Assembly: GCA_050743145.1 (NCBI GenBank)
Contig: JBOGDU010000150.1
Location: 1 to 5,791, forward strand
Length of the DNA: 5,791 bases
Source: DASRTE01 sp050743145
GTDB taxonomy: Bacteria > Actinomycetota > Actinomycetes > Jiangellales > Jiangellaceae
Direction: 5' to 3'
This document shows, piece after piece, positions 5,162-5,791 of this stretch (its first letter is position 1; each line of letters starts with the position of its first letter). Under the pieces are notes generated by a model. The model saw only the letters and a program-made list of their open reading frames with translations. It had not been told where the DNA came from and ran no database searches. The translations under genes were made by a program, and so were the position numbers.

Positions 5162-5791
5162 ATGAATCGGCTCCCACGCCGCGCGGCGCTCGCCACCGGG
5201 CTGCTCGCGCTGCTGGCCGCGGCGGCCTGTGCCCCCGGCGACGACGAGGAGGCAACCGGTGAGGGGTCGCCGGAACCCACCAGCGACGTCCAGACCGATC
5301 CCTCCCAGATGGGCGACGTGACCCTCGTCGTCTGGGTCCAGGAGGTCCGGGGTGGGCAGAACGAACAGATCGAGGCGCTGAACGCACAGTTCCAGGAGAT
5401 GTACCCCAACATCACCATCGAGCGGGTCTCGCGGTCCTTCGACGACCTCATGGCGACGCTCCAGTTGGCGCTCACCGGTGACGACGCCCCCGACGTCGTC
5501 CAGGCGAACAACAGCCGGTCCTCGATGGGCGCGTTCGTCGAGGCGGAGCTGATCATTCCGCTCGACGAGTACGCGGACGCCTACGGCTGGGACGAACGCT
5601 TCCCCGAGTCGGTCCGGGCCGTGGCGAGCTACTCGGCTGACGGCGTGACCTTCGGCGAGGGGAACCTGTACGGGGTGGCCCAGCAGGGCGAGATGGTGGG
5701 CGTGTTCTACAACAAGGCCAAGCTCGCCGATCTGGGCATCGAGGTGCCACAGACGTGGGAGGAGTTCCTCGCCGCCCTCGAGACGGCGAAG
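5162..5791 (+). CDS. ABC sugar-importer substrate-binding lipoprotein, N-terminal part (3' end outside window)
   Basis: The first 210 residues of an extracellular solute-binding protein of the family-1 (CUT1, MalE-like) type; whole members are usually 400-450 residues. ATG 5162 follows AGGAGG at 5151-5156 with a 5-base gap. The signal peptide has a basic start (R3, R6, R7), a hydrophobic core L14-A22 and a lipobox A-A-A-C with the lipidated cysteine at 23. R6-R7 could suggest Tat export, but the motif is poor. An acidic, Pro/Ser/Thr-rich linker (26-50) leads to the first beta strand (V53-W58). Family landmarks follow: a GDDAPDVVQAN segment (106-116), the A-E-L-I-I-P-L-D-E-Y strand (128-137), and L-Y-G-V-A-Q-Q with F-Y-N-K and P-Q-T-W-E-E-F (169-202). 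It probably shares a transcript with the kinase and should be followed by two permease genes beyond the edge. The ligand is unknown, probably a di- or oligosaccharide. Confidence 0.93.
   Translation, partial: MNRLPRRAALATGLLALLAAAACAPGDDEEATGEGSPEPTSDVQTDPSQMGDVTLVVWVQEVRGGQNEQIEALNAQFQEMYPNITIERVSRSFDDLMATLQLALTGDDAPDVVQANNSRSSMGAFVEAELIIPLDEYADAYGWDERFPESVRAVASYSADGVTFGEGNLYGVAQQGEMVGVFYNKAKLADLGIEVPQTWEEFLAALETAK

Noticed and set aside
3945..5387. A 480-codon open frame on the minus strand opposite the kinase and lipoprotein genes
   Set aside because: Its translation is Arg/Gly/His/Pro-rich with no recognisable domain, and it lies opposite two well-supported genes. Long antisense frames are expected at this GC content.
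1..5791. tRNA, rRNA, CRISPR array, transposase or phage genes
   Set aside because: No cloverleaf-like region, spaced repeat array or mobile-element protein was recognised by eye on either strand. The only repeats seen are the palindromes and the short tandem repeat listed.

Overview
The window looks like chromosome of a high-GC actinobacterium. GC is high throughout, GTG starts and strong purine-rich ribosome sites are common, and the protein families (a DUF664-like DinB protein, a DeoR-regulated sugar locus with a CUT1-type lipoprotein) are typical of Actinomycetia. Genus and family cannot be fixed from this sequence.

Layout. (1) 1-1045, plus: the C-terminal 347 residues of the chromosome-structuring ATPase SMC, entering from the left edge. 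(2) 1046-1182: a 137-bp gap dominated by an 82-bp imperfect palindrome (1066-1147) with 37-bp arms (31 of 37 positions paired) and an 8-bp centre. (3) 1183-1695, plus: a small DinB-superfamily protein. (4) 1696-1717: a 22-bp convergent gap with a short GC-rich hairpin. (5) 3810 to 1718, minus: a two-gene operon of a DeoR-family repressor and a glycoside hydrolase family 4 (GH4) enzyme, overlapping by ATGA. (6) 3811-3974: a divergent control region, with an 18-bp perfect-arm palindrome next to the deoR start and a tandem 10-bp repeat in the probable leader of the plus-strand gene. (7) 3975-5102, plus: a PfkB-family sugar kinase. (8) 5162 to the right edge, plus: the N-terminal 210 residues of an extracellular sugar-binding lipoprotein of an ABC importer, cut by the window end.

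How it fits together. Regions 5-8 read as one carbohydrate-use locus. An ABC importer, of which only the binding protein is in view, would bring in a glycoside or small oligosaccharide. The PfkB kinase would phosphorylate a sugar, GH4 would cleave a glycosidic bond by its NAD/metal redox mechanism, and the DeoR repressor would control both divergent transcripts, probably in response to a phosphosugar. The most interesting point is that the GH4 looks most like the 6-phospho-beta-glucosidase branch but sits with an ABC binding protein and a kinase, with no PTS gene in view. This suggests that phosphorylation occurs after uptake. The main unexplained DNA structure is the 82-bp palindrome after smc. 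Nothing in the window looks like a wholly new multi-gene system.
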